From contig JACQYG010000255.1 of the NCBI GenBank assembly GCA_016208345.1, positions 1 through 5,682 on the forward strand: a DNA stretch of 5,682 nucleotides. The letters run 5' to 3'. Below, piece by piece: positions 4,292-5,682 of this stretch. The position numbers and the translations under genes are program-made. Each line of letters opens with the position of its first letter. Position 1 is the stretch's first letter. This stretch comes from Chloroflexota bacterium. Its GTDB lineage: Bacteria > Chloroflexota > DTOL01 > JACQYG01. The notes under the pieces were generated by a model. That model saw nothing but the letters and a program-made list of their open reading frames with translations. It was not told where the DNA came from and ran no database searches.

Positions 4292-5682
4292 AGGGCTTTC
4301 TTTACTGGTAAAGAAAGACGCCAAATCTTTGCCCCGAAAAAAGCTACCAGGGCAATGACCCAGCCCAATAGCGACAGCAATTTCCCGAAGGTCCGGGCGG
4401 CCGTGTCACCGAAGCGGATCTCGACCCGGTGTTCGCCGGCAGGCACCTCCAGGCTGATCAGTCCCTGGGGGCCTTGCGGCTTTATGGCGATCTCCTGGCC
4501 GTCCAGGAATCCCCGCCAGCCGGGGAAATAATGGTTATAAAACAAGACCGACGTGCCACGGGGCGCCAAAACCTCTATGGCCTCCGATACTGCCCCATGG
4601 CTGACGGTCATAACCTTCGCTTCCCCGTCCAAAGCCGCCGCCTTCACCAGGGGCCTTCCCTCCAGATACAATGGCACCAGCGGAGAACTGGTCGGTCTCT
4701 GGGAAACCCAGATCGTATCGCCCAGAAGCTCTCCGGTATCCAGTTGAAATTGGATCATGCCCTTCAACGAAACGTTGGCCTCGGTGTACTGCGGCGCGCT
4801 ATAGGGAAAGCCTGTCGTCAGGACCAGCAGAAGCACCGCCGCCACCCCAGCGTTCATCACGCCGGGTTCTTTACCCGTAAAAGAACGCGCCACCGCCCCC
4901 GCCATCAGTGAGGCGGTGAATGTCACCACCATGAGAAGACGCCACGGAAATTGCACGAATACCGCCAGACGCTGCCCCGCCTGCCAAAGGGGCTGGGCCA
5001 GCGAGAGCATAGCCAGGGTGTAAACAAGAGCCGCCGCCACAAAGAACCAGAGGTACGGCCTGAGTTCTCTATTAGTAAAGAACACACCGGCCGCGCCTAG
5101 CCCAAATACCACCGGCACCAGGCCGATCTGGAATGGCATTTGATCGTTGGGTCCGATGCCGGCGTAGCCATATCCCCAGAAGGGCGAGAAGAGCTGGAAC
5201 AGATAGACGAAATGATTTCGATAGCTGTAGAATCCACCCACCAGGTTGGCCGACTGCACGTATCTGGTTTCCACCAGCCCAGGGAGCCAGTAAACGGCGC
5301 TGGCGGCCAGGGCGAGCAGAGCTGCAGCCCCGGCAAAGATGAGGCGCAGCAGCCATCCTTTAATAAAGGACCGAGGTCTCGCCAACAGCGAGATGAAGAG
5401 GACATACGACCCCAGTAGAGGGGTAAAGATCAGGGCCGCTATCATGTGGGTGAGGATCAAGCCGCCGTAGGCCAGGGCGCTTACGGCGATCCAGGCAACT
5501 CGATCACTCCTATCATCAGCCTCCAACAGACGCGAGAACCCGAAGACTATCAGAGGTAAAAAGGCAAAGGCCGTGAACTCCCCAAGGTCCGCTCGCACGT
5601 AGCTGTCCACCAAATGATATGGCACGTAGATGTAGGGCGGCGCGGCCACCATGCCTGCCCCTCGACCACCGGGGGCAAGGGA
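4288..5682 (-). CDS. Polytopic membrane protein, YfhO / PTPS-related family, partial (5' end outside window)
   Basis: The frame is open from the right window edge, ten codons before the first ATG (5652-5650), to the stop at 4290-4288. The 5652 methionine is probably internal, because family members are usually 600-900 residues and have more membrane helices ahead of this point. Counting from that Met, PYHLVDSYVRADLGEF (11-26) is the signature segment of the 6-pyruvoyl-tetrahydropterin-synthase-related membrane domain. Hydrophobic helices follow at about 27-43, 52-92, 102-123, 176-192, 199-219, 236-255 and 265-281. YWLPGLVETRYV (121-132), FSPFWGYGYAGIGPND (155-170) and FVQFPWRLL (232-240) are also family-like. 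Residues 285-420 form an extracytoplasmic beta-rich domain (NHYFPGWRGFLDGQEIAI, VPAGEHRVEIRFGD), followed by a last helix at about 425-440 and a short basic tail. Relatives are thought to act in lipid-linked or surface glycosylation, which fits the adjacent sugar genes, but no activity is assured. Four hairpin-like repeats sit inside the coding sequence. Confidence 0.88.
   Translation of the reverse strand, partial: SLAPGGRGAGMVAAPPYIYVPYHLVDSYVRADLGEFTAFAFLPLIVFGFSRLLEADDRSDRVAWIAVSALAYGGLILTHMIAALIFTPLLGSYVLFISLLARPRSFIKGWLLRLIFAGAAALLALAASAVYWLPGLVETRYVQSANLVGGFYSYRNHFVYLFQLFSPFWGYGYAGIGPNDQMPFQIGLVPVVFGLGAAGVFFTNRELRPYLWFFVAAALVYTLAMLSLAQPLWQAGQRLAVFVQFPWRLLMVVTFTASLMAGAVARSFTGKEPGVMNAGVAAVLLLVLTTGFPYSAPQYTEANVSLKGMIQFQLDTGELLGDTIWVSQRPTSSPLVPLYLEGRPLVKAAALDGEAKVMTVSHGAVSEAIEVLAPRGTSVLFYNHYFPGWRGFLDGQEIAIKPQGPQGLISLEVPAGEHRVEIRFGDTAARTFGKLLSLLGWVIALVAFFGAKIWRLSLPVKKAL
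4296..4317 (-). repeat. Hairpin family copy B (perfect inverted repeat)
   Basis: CTTTCTTTAC (4296-4305) and GTAAAGAAAG (4308-4317) are perfect inverted arms of 10 bp with TG between. As RNA on the minus strand this is a 9-bp stem with loop CCAG. It encodes the final residues LSLPVKKA of the membrane protein, six bases ahead of the stop codon. It has no T-tract, so it is not an intrinsic terminator. Confidence 0.8.
4866..4886 (-). repeat. Hairpin family copy C
   Basis: In the minus-strand RNA, arms GUUCUUU (4886-4880) and AAAGAAC (4872-4866) pair perfectly. With one bulged U the stem extends by an A-U pair to close a CGGG loop. The copy lies in frame and encodes RSFTGKE (256-262 from the 5652 Met), in the loop between two membrane helices. 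Confidence 0.65.
5064..5083 (-). repeat. Hairpin family copy D
   Basis: In the minus-strand RNA, GUUCUUUA (5083-5076) pairs with UAGAGAAC (5071-5064) around loop CUAA. There are eight pairs, one of them G-U. It is in frame, encodes FFTNREL (191-197) and sits between two membrane helices. Confidence 0.65.
5356..5370 (-). repeat. Possible hairpin family copy E (weaker)
   Basis: TCCTTTA (5356-5362) and TAAAGGA (5364-5370) are perfect 7-bp inverted arms around one base. It encodes SFIKG (95-99) in another inter-helix loop. It shares the CTTTA/TAAAG core and location type but is shorter and lacks the TTCTTTA arm, so membership is uncertain. Confidence 0.4.

Noticed and set aside
4905..4917. 13-bp match (TCAGTGAGGCGGT) to 517-529
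   Set aside because: A match of this length is expected by chance at appreciable frequency in a window of this size, and the contexts are unrelated.

Overview
The window reads as a moderately GC-rich bacterial chromosome segment. Canonical -35/-10 promoters, strong AAGGAG ribosome sites and a Rho-independent terminator are all visible. Gene families and the GTAGGGG-type intergenic repeat suggest a Chloroflexota (Anaerolineae-like) genome, but that placement is inference from resemblance, not a database result. No rRNA, tRNA, CRISPR array or transposase was seen.

Left part (1-1050): a lipoprotein gene cut by the window edge runs leftward from 360. A small membrane protein of the DUF4870 (Tic20-like) type runs rightward from 617 to 982. 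They diverge from a compact two-promoter region at about 399-464. The membrane protein gene has a leader of roughly 145 nt and ends at a strong terminator (1018-1050).

Middle (1051-2212): a stand-alone SpoIIE/PP2C-type serine/threonine phosphatase (1106-2020, +) carries an unusual C-terminal tail that resembles the end of a P-loop nucleoside kinase. A GGGGG/CCCCC hairpin overlaps its stop codon. The gap to the convergent leftward genes holds a REP-like GTAGGG...CCCCTAC element.

Right part (2213-5682, all on the minus strand): the transcription order is a large polytopic membrane protein (YfhO / 6-pyruvoyl-tetrahydropterin-synthase-related family, N-terminus beyond the window), then a Gfo/Idh/MocA sugar dehydrogenase, then a DegT/DnrJ/EryC1/StrS aminotransferase. 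The last two look like a WbpB/WbpE-type pair that oxidises and then aminates a nucleotide sugar for surface glycan synthesis. Both are broken in the same way: an internal block of conserved codons is missing and the reading frame shifts at the junction, while the rest of each gene is pristine. This is either very recent decay or an assembly artefact.

The most unusual signal is a family of short hairpins in the minus-strand transcript (UUCUUUA arm, 4-nt loop, UAAAGAA arm) at 4207-4226, 4296-4317, 4866-4886 and 5064-5083, with a weaker relative at 5356-5370. Most lie in frame inside the membrane protein gene, at membrane-loop boundaries. One covers the ribosome site of the dehydrogenase. In the two imperfect copies the arm mismatches are G-U pairs in the sense RNA, which favours an RNA structure over a plain DNA palindrome.
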